Translations under genes and position numbers: made by a program
Origin: DATHYU01 sp033722675
GTDB taxonomy: Bacteria > Actinomycetota > Acidimicrobiia > Spongiisociales > UBA11373
DNA: 40,813 bases
Assembly: GCA_033722675.1 (NCBI GenBank)
Contig: JAWVYO010000009.1
Location: 1 to 40,813, forward strand
Reading direction: 5' to 3'
Part shown: in pieces, positions 26,597 to 35,620 of the stretch
How positions within the stretch are numbered: the first letter of the stretch is position 1
How the letters are laid out: every line of letters starts with the position of its first letter
The notes under the pieces: generated by a model
What the model was told of the DNA's origin: nothing
What the model saw: only the letters and a program-made list of their open reading frames with translations
Database searches by the model: none

Positions 26597-26604
<8 letters not shown>
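26206..26604 (-). CDS. ccmH: Cytochrome c-type biogenesis protein CcmH
   Basis: A protein of 132 residues with the CcmH/NrfF/CycL signature LRCPVCQ (Cys45 and Cys48). It has an N-terminal transmembrane segment (about residues 9-27) and a second one near the C-terminus (GLLLWLLPAAGLVAGVGAIL). It reduces or holds the CXXCH cysteines of apocytochrome c for haem ligation together with CcmF. The GTG start at 26604 overlaps the ccmF stop by eight bases. An upstream in-frame extension to 26670 is possible but lies wholly inside ccmF. The stop overlaps the ccmI ATG (ATGA). Confidence 0.92.
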
Positions 26605-28563
<1,959 letters not shown>

Positions 28564-28567
<4 letters not shown>

Positions 28568-28983
28568 GATCCCGGGGCTCCCCCTTCGGGCACGACGTAG
28601 ACCCCGTCGTCGGTCCGGTACTGCTCGTCGTGCTTGATGATCATCGTGTCGGAGCGGAAGACGCTGCCGTCCCAGGTGCCCTCGACGACGATCCCGATGC
28701 CCTCCTGGAACAACTGCTGCGGCGCACCGGTGTGCTCGACGGCGATCACGTCCCGCCCGTCGGTCACCTGGAAGGAGACGCCGGTGGCCGTGGTGCCGAC
28801 CGAACCGGGCTCGACCTGACCGCCCAGCCGGATCCGGTCGTCGGGCTCCCGTACGCCCTCGTCGAGGATCTCGGCGGGCGTCCGGTAGTAGACGAGCGCG
28901 TCGTTGAGGTTGAAGACGAGGAACCCGCCGAGGACGACCGCCAGGCCGATGGCGGGCACGAGGAAGAGGGCGTAGCGGCGCAT
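28564..28983 (-). CDS. ccmE: Periplasmic haem chaperone CcmE
   Basis: A protein of 139 residues with a single N-terminal membrane anchor (about residues 5-24) and an OB-fold domain exposed outside the membrane. The covalent haem-binding histidine is His118 in the C-terminal HDEQY motif (H-x3-Y, Tyr122), as in canonical CcmE. Some actinobacterial and archaeal CcmE proteins use Cys instead; this one has His. The start ATG at 28983 abuts ccmD with one shared base (TGATG). Receives haem from CcmC and passes it to CcmF. Confidence 0.95.
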
Positions 28984-29102
28984 CAGAGGCCCTCGAGGCG
29001 GCGTTGCGCCGCCTCGGTCCGGCGGGCGAGCGACCACCAGTAGGCCGCCAGTGAGCCGTAGGTGGCGGCCATCGCGGCGATCACCCATCCCCAGTCATCC
29101 AT
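28983..29102 (-). CDS. ccmD: Small membrane protein CcmD (39 residues)
   Basis: A 39-codon reading frame fills the gap between ccmC and ccmE. It encodes MDDWGWVIAAMAATYGSLAA followed by a Tyr-Trp-Trp segment and a charged tail rich in Arg, Glu and Gln. One transmembrane helix plus a charged cytoplasmic tail is the CcmD pattern; the protein helps release haem-loaded CcmE from CcmC. Its ATG overlaps the ccmC stop by eight bases, and its stop shares one base with the ccmE ATG. Position and topology both support the call despite the short length. Confidence 0.85.
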   Translation of the reverse strand: MDDWGWVIAAMAATYGSLAAYWWSLARRTEAAQRRLEGL

Positions 29103-29817
29103 CGAAGGCCTCCGTGAGGTCGGGTGCCGCAACGTCGGCGCCGGCCACGTCGACGTCTCCGAGGCGCTCCTCCAATGCGTCCTCGAGTCGGGCGAGCCGG
29201 ATGCGGCGGCGGAGCAGCGCGGCGTAGACGACGGTGAACGCGACGACCGCCATCACGAGCCCGCCGCGGAAGGCCGCATCCATCTGCATGGGCCCGGGCC
29301 GCAGGATCGTCGGCGGCTGGTGGAGCGTCCGCCACCAGACGACCGAGAAATGGACGAGGGGGATCTGCACGACCGCCAGTACTCCGAACCAGGCCGAGCG
29401 CCTCGCCCGGGCGGAGGGGTCCGTGATGCCCCGCCGGAGCGCCAGATACCCGAGGTACACGAAGAACATCACGGCCGTGAGGACGAGCCTGGCGTCCCAG
29501 GTCCACCAGACGCCCCAGGTCGGCTTTCCCCAGATGGACCCGGTGACGAGGGCGAGGCCCGTGAAGTACACGCCGACCTCCGCCGAGGAGGCGGCCACCC
29601 GGTCCCAGCGGCGGTTCCGCCGGACGAGGTAGGCGACGCTGCCGACGAGCGTGACGATGAACGCGAGGTAGGCGAGCCAGGCGGCCGGGACGTGGACGAA
29701 GATGATGCGGGCCAGGTCGCCCTGGGTGACCTCGGGGGGTACGACGAGGGCCGTGACGAGGGCGGCGAGGAGCGTGCCGGCGGCGGCGATGTCGAGGGGG
29801 TGGGTGGTGCGCTTCAT
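29095..29817 (-). CDS. ccmC: Haem exporter/handling protein CcmC
   Basis: A protein of 240 residues with six predicted transmembrane segments that loads haem onto CcmE. The WWD domain reads WGVWWTWDARL, with the preceding GSIWGKPT, and conserved histidines flank it (IIFVHVPAAW, and LVHFSVVWWRTLHQ). The C-terminal tail is acidic and about 30 residues longer than the last helix needs. The ATG overlaps the ccmB stop (ATGA), and the end overlaps ccmD. Confidence 0.96.
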   Translation of the reverse strand: MKRTTHPLDIAAAGTLLAALVTALVVPPEVTQGDLARIIFVHVPAAWLAYLAFIVTLVGSVAYLVRRNRRWDRVAASSAEVGVYFTGLALVTGSIWGKPTWGVWWTWDARLVLTAVMFFVYLGYLALRRGITDPSARARRSAWFGVLAVVQIPLVHFSVVWWRTLHQPPTILRPGPMQMDAAFRGGLVMAVVAFTVVYAALLRRRIRLARLEDALEERLGDVDVAGADVAAPDLTEAFDG

Positions 29818-30485
29818 CCGGACGCTTCCTGGAGCGGTCGTGCGCTCAGCACTCCTGCGACGGCGAGCAGCAGGTCCATCACGACGAGCAGGAGCAGCCA
29901 TCCGACGATAGTGGCGTCCACACGCAATCCGTCCATGACCTGCGTGGCCGCGAGCAGCATCGGGACGGCCATCGGGGCGACGAGCAGCGGGACGAGGGCG
30001 GCGCTCGCCTGCTGGGCCGCGATGGCGCCGGCCAGCGTGCCGACGAGGCCGAGTCCGACGGCGACGAGCGGGAGGAGCGCCAGGACCCACGGCCACCCCT
30101 CGACGCGGATGTCGTACAGGGCGATGGCCACCGGCGCCAGCACCGCCTCGAAGGCGAGCAGGAGCCCGGCGGTGGCCCCGGCCCGGCCGGTGAAGCGGGC
30201 GACGGGGTCGACGCCCAGGAGGGCGAGGAGGTCGCGCTGGGGCCCGGTGTCGGCGGCGCTGGCCCGCATCGTGACCAGCACCCCGAACAGGAGCACGACC
30301 ACCCAGTAGAGGCCGGGGCCGATCCGCTGGAGGAGCGGGGCGTCCACCCCCACGGCGAGCGGGGTGAGCATGAGGGCGACCGCGCCGAAGGGGACGGTCA
30401 CGAGGAGCACCTCGCCGGTCCGGAGTTCGGTCCGCAGTTCCGTGCCGCCGATCGCCGCGGCCTGGGCCCAGAACCCCGCGGCCAT
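29814..30485 (-). CDS. ccmB: Haem ABC transporter permease CcmB
   Basis: A membrane subunit of 223 residues of the CcmAB ABC transporter. Six hydrophobic segments are visible, and the N-terminus ELRTELRTGEVL is the family's cytoplasmic block before the first helix. Together with CcmA it drives release of holo-CcmE from CcmC at the cost of ATP. The ATG shares one base with the ccmA stop (TGATG), and the stop overlaps the ccmC ATG. No anomaly seen. Confidence 0.92.
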   Translation of the reverse strand: MAAGFWAQAAAIGGTELRTELRTGEVLLVTVPFGAVALMLTPLAVGVDAPLLQRIGPGLYWVVVLLFGVLVTMRASAADTGPQRDLLALLGVDPVARFTGRAGATAGLLLAFEAVLAPVAIALYDIRVEGWPWVLALLPLVAVGLGLVGTLAGAIAAQQASAALVPLLVAPMAVPMLLAATQVMDGLRVDATIVGWLLLLVVMDLLLAVAGVLSARPLQEASG

Positions 30486-31120
30486 CAGAGCCGACCCCCG
30501 GCGAGCTCCACGACACGGTCGACGGTCGCCGCGATCCGGTTGCGGTCGTGGGACACGATCACCGCGGCGCCGCGCCGCGCCCGAACCCCGGAGACCAGGT
30601 GGTCGACGAGGGCGACGGCGGCGGGGTCCAGCCCGGAATGGGCCTCGTCGAGGAGGAGGAGGTCGGGACGGGTGATGAGGATGCGGGCGAACTCGACTCG
30701 GCGCCGCATGCCCTGGGAACTCTGGCCGGCCCGGCGGGTCCGGGCGCGGGCGAGGCCGACCGTCGACAGCGCGTCGTCCACCACCTCGAGCGGGGCGCCG
30801 CTGAGACGGGCCACGAGGGCGAGGTTCTCCTCGAGAGTCAGTTCGGCATAGAGCGCCGGCTCGTGGCCGACGAGGGCGATGCGCGGACGCACCTCGTACC
30901 GTCCCTCGCCGTCGAGCGGCGCACCGAGGACCCGTCCGGCGCCGGCGGTGGGGGGCAGGAGGGTGGCGAGGACCCGCAGCAGCGTGGTCTTCCCCGAGCC
31001 GTTCGCGCCCATGAGTCCCACCGCCTCGCCTTCGACCACGGTCAGGTCGAGGTCGCGCAGGATGGGCGTGTCGCCGATGCGCACGCCGATGCGGTCGAGG
31101 GTTGCGACCGGGGGGGACAT
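30485..31120 (-). CDS. ccmA: Haem ABC transporter ATP-binding protein CcmA
   Basis: An ATPase of 211 residues. Walker A is GANGSGKTT at residues 38-46, the signature is SSQGMRRRVEFARIL and Walker B is LLLLDEAHSGLD. The switch histidine is in VSHDRN. The SQGMRRR form of the signature is the CcmA type. The ATG at 31120 is chosen because TACACT lies seven bases upstream; an in-frame ATG at 31177 would extend the protein into the promoter region. First gene of a nine-gene operon (ccmA, B, C, D, E, F, H, I-like, G), all overlapping. Confidence 0.95.
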   Translation of the reverse strand: MSPPVATLDRIGVRIGDTPILRDLDLTVVEGEAVGLMGANGSGKTTLLRVLATLLPPTAGAGRVLGAPLDGEGRYEVRPRIALVGHEPALYAELTLEENLALVARLSGAPLEVVDDALSTVGLARARTRRAGQSSQGMRRRVEFARILITRPDLLLLDEAHSGLDPAAVALVDHLVSGVRARRGAAVIVSHDRNRIAATVDRVVELAGGRL

Positions 31121-31127
31121 CGGGGGG

Positions 31128-31133
31128 AGTGTA
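31128..31133 (-). promoter_or_regulatory. -10 element for the ccm operon (leaderless type)
   Basis: On the minus strand TACACT ends seven bases before the ccmA ATG at 31120. The hexamer is identical to the divergent -10 of pepN and forms the outer arm of a 41-base dyad (31128-31168). Confidence 0.55.
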
Positions 31134-31162
31134 CGGAGGTCGGCTGCGGCCGCCGACGGGCA

Positions 31163-31168
31163 TACACT
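31163..31168 (+). promoter_or_regulatory. -10 element for pepN
   Basis: TACACT is followed by a 29-base gap to the ATG at 31198. The leader carries GAGGAGGG (31186-31193), a strong ribosome site four bases before the start, so this transcript is leadered, unlike the divergent ccmA. Confidence 0.5.
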
Positions 31169-31197
31169 CGCCGCCACCGGGCGGCGAGGAGGGCCGG

Positions 31198-33729
31198 ATG
31201 ACCGACACCACGGGGCGCGACCGCCTCGAGCGAAGTGAGGCGGAGCGGCGGGCCGAGCAGATCTCGGACGTCTCCTACGTCGTGGACCTCGAGTTCGACG
31301 CCGGGGCGAAGTCGTTCCGAGGCGACACCACGATCTCGTTCCACCACACCGGCGGGGACACGTTCGTCGAGTGGCTCGGCGGACAGATCGTGGCCTTCCA
31401 GGTCAACGGGCGCAACGTCGAGCCCGATTGGGACGGGGCCCGCATCCGCATTCCCGGCGACCTGCTGGGCGCCGAGAACGAGGTTCGGGTCGTCTACGAG
31501 CGGCTGTACGACCGCACCGGCGAGGGCATCCATCATTTCATCGATCCCGAGGACGGCGGCGAGTACCTGTACACACAGTTCGAGCCGTACTCGGCGCACC
31601 GGGTCTTCCCCTGTTTCGATCAGCCGGACCTCAAGGCGCGGTACGCCGTCTCGGTGACGGCCCCGAGCGACTGGGAGGTCGTGTCGGCGGGCCGGGTCGC
31701 CGAGACGACGGAGATCGGCGACGGGCACGTCCGCCACGTGTTCGCCGAGACGGCCCCCTTCTCGACGTACCTGCTGGCCGTGTGCGCCGGGCCCTTCCAC
31801 GTCGTGCGCGACCGCCACGGCGACATCCCGCTGGCGATCTACTGCCGGCGGTCCCTCGCCGACCACCTCGACGAGGAGCGCCTGTTCGAGGTGACGAAGG
31901 CGGGTATGGACTTCTTCGGCGACTTCTTCGGGACCCCCTACCCCTTCGGCAAGTACGACCAGATCTTCGTGCCGGAGTTCAACTGGGGCGGGATGGAGAA
32001 CGTCGGGGCGGTCACGTACACCGACGCCGTCGTGTTCCGGGATCCCCCCACCGAGGACGAGCTGATGCGGCGGGACGAGTACTTCCTCCACGAGCTCGCC
32101 CACATGTGGTTCGGGGACCTCGTGACGATGCGGTGGTGGAGCGACCTGTGGCTCAACGAGTCCTTCGCGTCGTACATGGCGTACCTGGCGATGGACCACG
32201 TGGGCCGGCCGTCGGTCTGGCAGGACTTCCTCACCCGCATGAAGCTCTGGGCGTACCGGGAGGACCAGCGGCCGACCACGCATCCGATCGCCGACGAGGT
32301 CGCTTCGACCGACGAGACGTTCCTCAACTTCGACGGCATCTCCTACGGGAAGGGCGCCTCGGCGCTCAAGCAACTCGTCCGCGCCATCGGCGAGGACGCC
32401 TTCCGCAGTGGCATGCACACCTACTTCGCCCGCCACGCCTTCGGGAACGCCACCCTCGCCGACTTCCTCGCGGCGCTCCAGGAGGGCAGCGGCACGGATC
32501 TCGTGCACTGGGCCGCCCGATGGTTGAAGACGGCCTCGCTCAACACGATCGGCGTCGACTGGGAGGCGGACGACACGGGGACCGTGCGGCGGTTCGAACT
32601 GACGCAGCGTGCCCCCGACGACCATCCGGTTCTCCGTCCCCACGCCCTGGACGTCGCGCTCGTCGACGCGACCGGGGAGGTGCGGTCCGTTCCCGCGCAC
32701 ATCGACGGCGTCCGCCAACGGGTGCGGGAGGCCGAGGGCGGGCCGGCCCCCGCCTTCGTGTACCCGAACCTCGGCGACCACGGCTACGTGAAGGTCGAAC
32801 TGGGCGAGCCGAGCGTGCGGTGGGCTCGCGAGCATCTCGGTCTGCTCACGGAGCCGCTCCTCCGCCAGCAGGTGTGGGCGAGCCTGTGGGACATGGTGCG
32901 GGACGCACGGTTCGCCTCGCCCGACTACCTGGCCCTCGTCCGTTCGGCCCTCGCCGCCGAGACGGACCTGTCGATCGTGCGGCTCGTCACCGGGACGGTC
33001 GGCGGCGCGGTGTCCCGGTACGTCCCGGCCGCGTCGATCGACGACGAGGCCCGCGCGTTCGTGGCGTCCGCGGCCGACGCGATGGGGGAGGCAGACGCCG
33101 GCGACCCGAAGGTGACCTGGTTCCGGGCGCTGCTCGGGCTCGTCGTCCACCCCGACGACGCCCGTCTGGCGGCGCGCCTCGTCGACGATCCCCCGGCCGG
33201 ACTCCCCGTCGACCAGGACATGCGCTGGTCCGTGGCATCCGCCTGGGCGTCCCTCGGTCTGGAGGGCGCCGACGACCGGGTGGCTGCCGAGCGACGCCGG
33301 GATCCCACCGACCGCGGCGAACGGTCGCTCACGACGGCGCGGGCGGCGCGCCCCGACCCCGACGTCAAGGCGGAGGTCTGGGAGCGACTCCACGAGGGCG
33401 GGTACCCCTCGCTCCACCTCGCCATGGCGGCCGCCCGGGGCTTCTGGCGGCGCACGCAGCGCGAGATCGTCGATCCCTACGTGCCCCGGTTCTTCGAGGG
33501 CCTGCCCGCCCTCTTCGACGACTGGGAGTTCGAGGCGGCCCGCGCCTACTGGGGCTCCTTCTTCCCGCGCCACCGGATCGACGAGGAGATGGCGGGTCAC
33601 GTGCGCGTCCTCCTCGAACGCGACGACGTGTCCGGACCGCTGCGGCGTCTCGGACGGGAAGCCGCCGACGACATCGCCCGGGCCCTGCGCGCCCGCGGGT
33701 TCGCCGCCGCGGAGGCGTCGACGGCCTGA
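31198..33729 (+). CDS. pepN: Aminopeptidase N, M1 family
   Basis: A zinc metallo-aminopeptidase of 843 residues, the usual length for actinobacterial PepN, removing N-terminal residues from peptides in the cytoplasm. The zinc site is HELAH at residues 298-302 with the third ligand Glu321 in WLNESFA. The exopeptidase motif is GGMEN at 264-268, a variant of GAMEN. The C-terminal ERAP1-like helical domain runs from about residue 520 onward (LGLLTEPLLRQQVWASLWDM). No signal peptide. A strong ribosome site and a -10 precede the ATG. It is divergent from the ccm operon and followed by a small membrane protein gene after 38 bases. Confidence 0.95.
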   Translation: MTDTTGRDRLERSEAERRAEQISDVSYVVDLEFDAGAKSFRGDTTISFHHTGGDTFVEWLGGQIVAFQVNGRNVEPDWDGARIRIPGDLLGAENEVRVVYERLYDRTGEGIHHFIDPEDGGEYLYTQFEPYSAHRVFPCFDQPDLKARYAVSVTAPSDWEVVSAGRVAETTEIGDGHVRHVFAETAPFSTYLLAVCAGPFHVVRDRHGDIPLAIYCRRSLADHLDEERLFEVTKAGMDFFGDFFGTPYPFGKYDQIFVPEFNWGGMENVGAVTYTDAVVFRDPPTEDELMRRDEYFLHELAHMWFGDLVTMRWWSDLWLNESFASYMAYLAMDHVGRPSVWQDFLTRMKLWAYREDQRPTTHPIADEVASTDETFLNFDGISYGKGASALKQLVRAIGEDAFRSGMHTYFARHAFGNATLADFLAALQEGSGTDLVHWAARWLKTASLNTIGVDWEADDTGTVRRFELTQRAPDDHPVLRPHALDVALVDATGEVRSVPAHIDGVRQRVREAEGGPAPAFVYPNLGDHGYVKVELGEPSVRWAREHLGLLTEPLLRQQVWASLWDMVRDARFASPDYLALVRSALAAETDLSIVRLVTGTVGGAVSRYVPAASIDDEARAFVASAADAMGEADAGDPKVTWFRALLGLVVHPDDARLAARLVDDPPAGLPVDQDMRWSVASAWASLGLEGADDRVAAERRRDPTDRGERSLTTARAARPDPDVKAEVWERLHEGGYPSLHLAMAAARGFWRRTQREIVDPYVPRFFEGLPALFDDWEFEAARAYWGSFFPRHRIDEEMAGHVRVLLERDDVSGPLRRLGREAADDIARALRARGFAAAEASTA

Positions 33730-33755
33730 TCGTCGGCGTGTCCCCGGAGCCCGCC

Positions 33756-33761
33756 TAACGT
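33756..33761 (+). promoter_or_regulatory. -10 element for the small membrane protein-serA unit (leaderless type)
   Basis: TAACGT ends six bases before the GTG start at 33768, again without room for a ribosome binding site. It would drive both the small membrane protein and the overlapping serA. Confidence 0.45.
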
Positions 33762-33767
33762 GGCCCG

Positions 33768-34025
33768 GTGCACCGCATCTGGGCCTGGCTGCAGACCGAG
33801 ACGACGTCGATCCTCGACCGCGTCCCCGACGACCTGCGCGACCGCGTCGGGGAGGTCGCCGACACCGTCGAGGCGAACCCGACGCTGCTCGCCATCCTCG
33901 TCGCCATCGGTGCCGTCACGCTGATGATCTTCCTCTGGGGTGTCGTCAAGCAGGTCCTCAAGGCCGCGGTGATCGGAGGCATCCTGTCCGCCGGCGCCTG
34001 GTACTGGTACTTCAACCTGCAATGA
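33768..34025 (+). CDS. Small membrane protein coupled to serA
   Basis: A protein of 85 residues, GTG start. An N-terminal amphipathic part (WAWLQTETTSILDRVPDDLRDR) is followed by two hydrophobic stretches (TLLAILVAIGAVTLMIFLWGVV and AAVIGGILSAGAWYWYF) that could form one or two membrane helices. No family is recognised. The stop overlaps the serA ATG in ATGA, so serA translation may depend on this gene. A -10 six bases before the GTG supports the start. Whether it is related to serine metabolism is unknown. Confidence 0.7.
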   Translation: MHRIWAWLQTETTSILDRVPDDLRDRVGEVADTVEANPTLLAILVAIGAVTLMIFLWGVVKQVLKAAVIGGILSAGAWYWYFNLQ

Positions 34026-35611
34026 GCCGGCACCGGGTCGTCGTCGCGGAGAAGATCGCCCAGGCGGGTCTCGATCGCCTCGCGGAGTCGTGCGACGTGG
34101 ACGTGGCCGTCGACGCCACCCGCGAGGAGCTGCTCGGCAGGGTCGCCGACGCCGACGCCCTCGTCGTCCGGTCGTCGACGCAGGTGGACGCCGAGCTCAT
34201 CGCCGCCGCCCCCCGGCTCAAGGTGGTGGGCCGGGCGGGGATCGGCGTCGACAACATCGATCTCGACGCCGCCACCGCAGCGGGCGTCCTCGTCGTCAAC
34301 GCGCCCACCGCCAACTCCGTGTCGGCGGCGGAGCACGCGCTCGCGCTGCTGCTCAGCCAGGCGCGGCGCGTCGCCGAGGCGGACCGGGTGACCCGCAGCG
34401 GCACCTGGGACCGCAAGCGGTTCCAGGGTGTGGAGCTGCACGGCAAGACGCTCGGCGTGATCGGCCTGGGACGGATCGGCACCCTCGTCGCCCAGCGCGC
34501 CCTCGCCTTCGGCATGCATCTCGTCGCCTACGACCCCTACGTGTCGGCGGACCGGGCGCGCCGGCTCGGCGTGGAGCTGGTCACCGACCTCGACGACCTG
34601 CTGGCCGTCGCCGACTTCGTGAGCGTCCACCTTCCGCGGACGCGCGAGACCGAGGGGCTCCTCGGCGAGGCGGCCTTCGCCCGCATGAAGCAGGGGGTCC
34701 GGATCGTCAACGCCTCCCGCGGCGGCATCGTCGACGAGGAGGCGCTCGCGGCGGCGATCCGTTCCGGCAGGGTGGCCGGTGCCGCGCTCGACGTCTTCGA
34801 CACGGAGCCGCTCACGGAGAGCCCGCTGTTCGACCTGGACGAGGTCGTCGTCACCCCCCACCTGGGGGCGTCCACGCAGGAGGCGCAGGACAAGGCGGGG
34901 ATCGACGTGGCGGGATCGGTGGTGGACGCGCTGGCGGGAGAGCTGGTGCCCAGCGCGGTGAACGTCGACCTCGGCCGGGACGTCGCCGAGGACGTGGTCC
35001 CGTACCTCCCGCTGGCGGAGCGGCTGGGTGCCACCTTCGTGCGACTCGCCGGGGGGCTGCCCCAGCGCCTCACGGTGGGCGTCGAGGGTCGTCTCGCCGA
35101 GTTCCCCGCCCGTCCCCTGGCCCTGGCGGCGCTCAAAGGGGCGCTGGCCACCGTCACCGACGGGCCCGTGTCCTACGTGAACGCCCCGCTGCTGGCGGAC
35201 CGCCACGGGGTCAAGGTGACCGAGGAGTCCAGCCCCGACGTCGACGACTACGTCACGCGAATCCGTCTCGAGGGCCTGGTCGGCGGGTCGGAATCGGTGG
35301 TGGCCGGGGCGATCGTCGGGCGGAAGGGCCCGGTGCTCACCGAGGCCCTCGACCACGAGGTGGAGCTCCCGTTCAGCGAGCACATGCTCGTCCTCCTCAA
35401 CGACGACGTCCCCGGGGTCATCGGGCGGGTGGGTTCCTACCTCGGGGACATCGGTGTGAACATCGCCAACATGGTGGTCGGCCGTTCCCGGCGGACGGGG
35501 GAGTCGGCGATGATGGGGCTCAACCTCGACCGGGGTCTCACGGACGACGAGATCGAGACCTTCGGGGCCCTGGAGGGCGTCGCCCGCGCCTGGTACGTGG
35601 CGACCGATTGA
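34022..35611 (+). CDS. serA: D-3-phosphoglycerate dehydrogenase SerA (long form with ASB and ACT domains)
   Basis: Oxidises 3-phosphoglycerate to 3-phosphohydroxypyruvate with NAD+, the first step of serine synthesis. It is 529 residues, the long type found in actinobacteria. The NAD motif GLGRIG is at 148-153, and the catalytic His280 sits in TPHLGAST, with the Arg and Glu of the 2-hydroxyacid dehydrogenase triad upstream. After about residue 310 comes the allosteric substrate-binding (ASB) domain. A C-terminal ACT domain follows (MLVLLNDDVPGVIGRVGSYL), which in relatives binds serine for feedback inhibition. The ATG overlaps the small membrane protein stop. The gene is convergent with the copper ATPase, ten bases away. 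Confidence 0.97.
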   Translation: MSRHRVVVAEKIAQAGLDRLAESCDVDVAVDATREELLGRVADADALVVRSSTQVDAELIAAAPRLKVVGRAGIGVDNIDLDAATAAGVLVVNAPTANSVSAAEHALALLLSQARRVAEADRVTRSGTWDRKRFQGVELHGKTLGVIGLGRIGTLVAQRALAFGMHLVAYDPYVSADRARRLGVELVTDLDDLLAVADFVSVHLPRTRETEGLLGEAAFARMKQGVRIVNASRGGIVDEEALAAAIRSGRVAGAALDVFDTEPLTESPLFDLDEVVVTPHLGASTQEAQDKAGIDVAGSVVDALAGELVPSAVNVDLGRDVAEDVVPYLPLAERLGATFVRLAGGLPQRLTVGVEGRLAEFPARPLALAALKGALATVTDGPVSYVNAPLLADRHGVKVTEESSPDVDDYVTRIRLEGLVGGSESVVAGAIVGRKGPVLTEALDHEVELPFSEHMLVLLNDDVPGVIGRVGSYLGDIGVNIANMVVGRSRRTGESAMMGLNLDRGLTDDEIETFGALEGVARAWYVATD

Positions 35612-35620
35612 GGCATCCGC

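Larger units (their letters stand above)
31128..31168. promoter_or_regulatory. 41-base interrupted palindrome between ccmA and pepN
   Basis: AGTGTA (31128-31133), five bases, GTCGGC (31139-31144), seven bases, GCCGAC (31152-31157), five bases, TACACT (31163-31168). Outer and inner arms share the same centre at base 31148, and the middle seven bases add further pairs. It covers both divergent -10 boxes, so it could be an operator for a dimeric regulator or a symmetrical bidirectional promoter. Confidence 0.5.

Noticed and set aside
31042..33600. Open frame of 852 codons on the minus strand opposite pepN
   Set aside because: Antisense to a complete aminopeptidase with an intact zinc site; composition is that of a GC-skewed shadow frame. 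Its last part runs over ccmA in the wrong frame.
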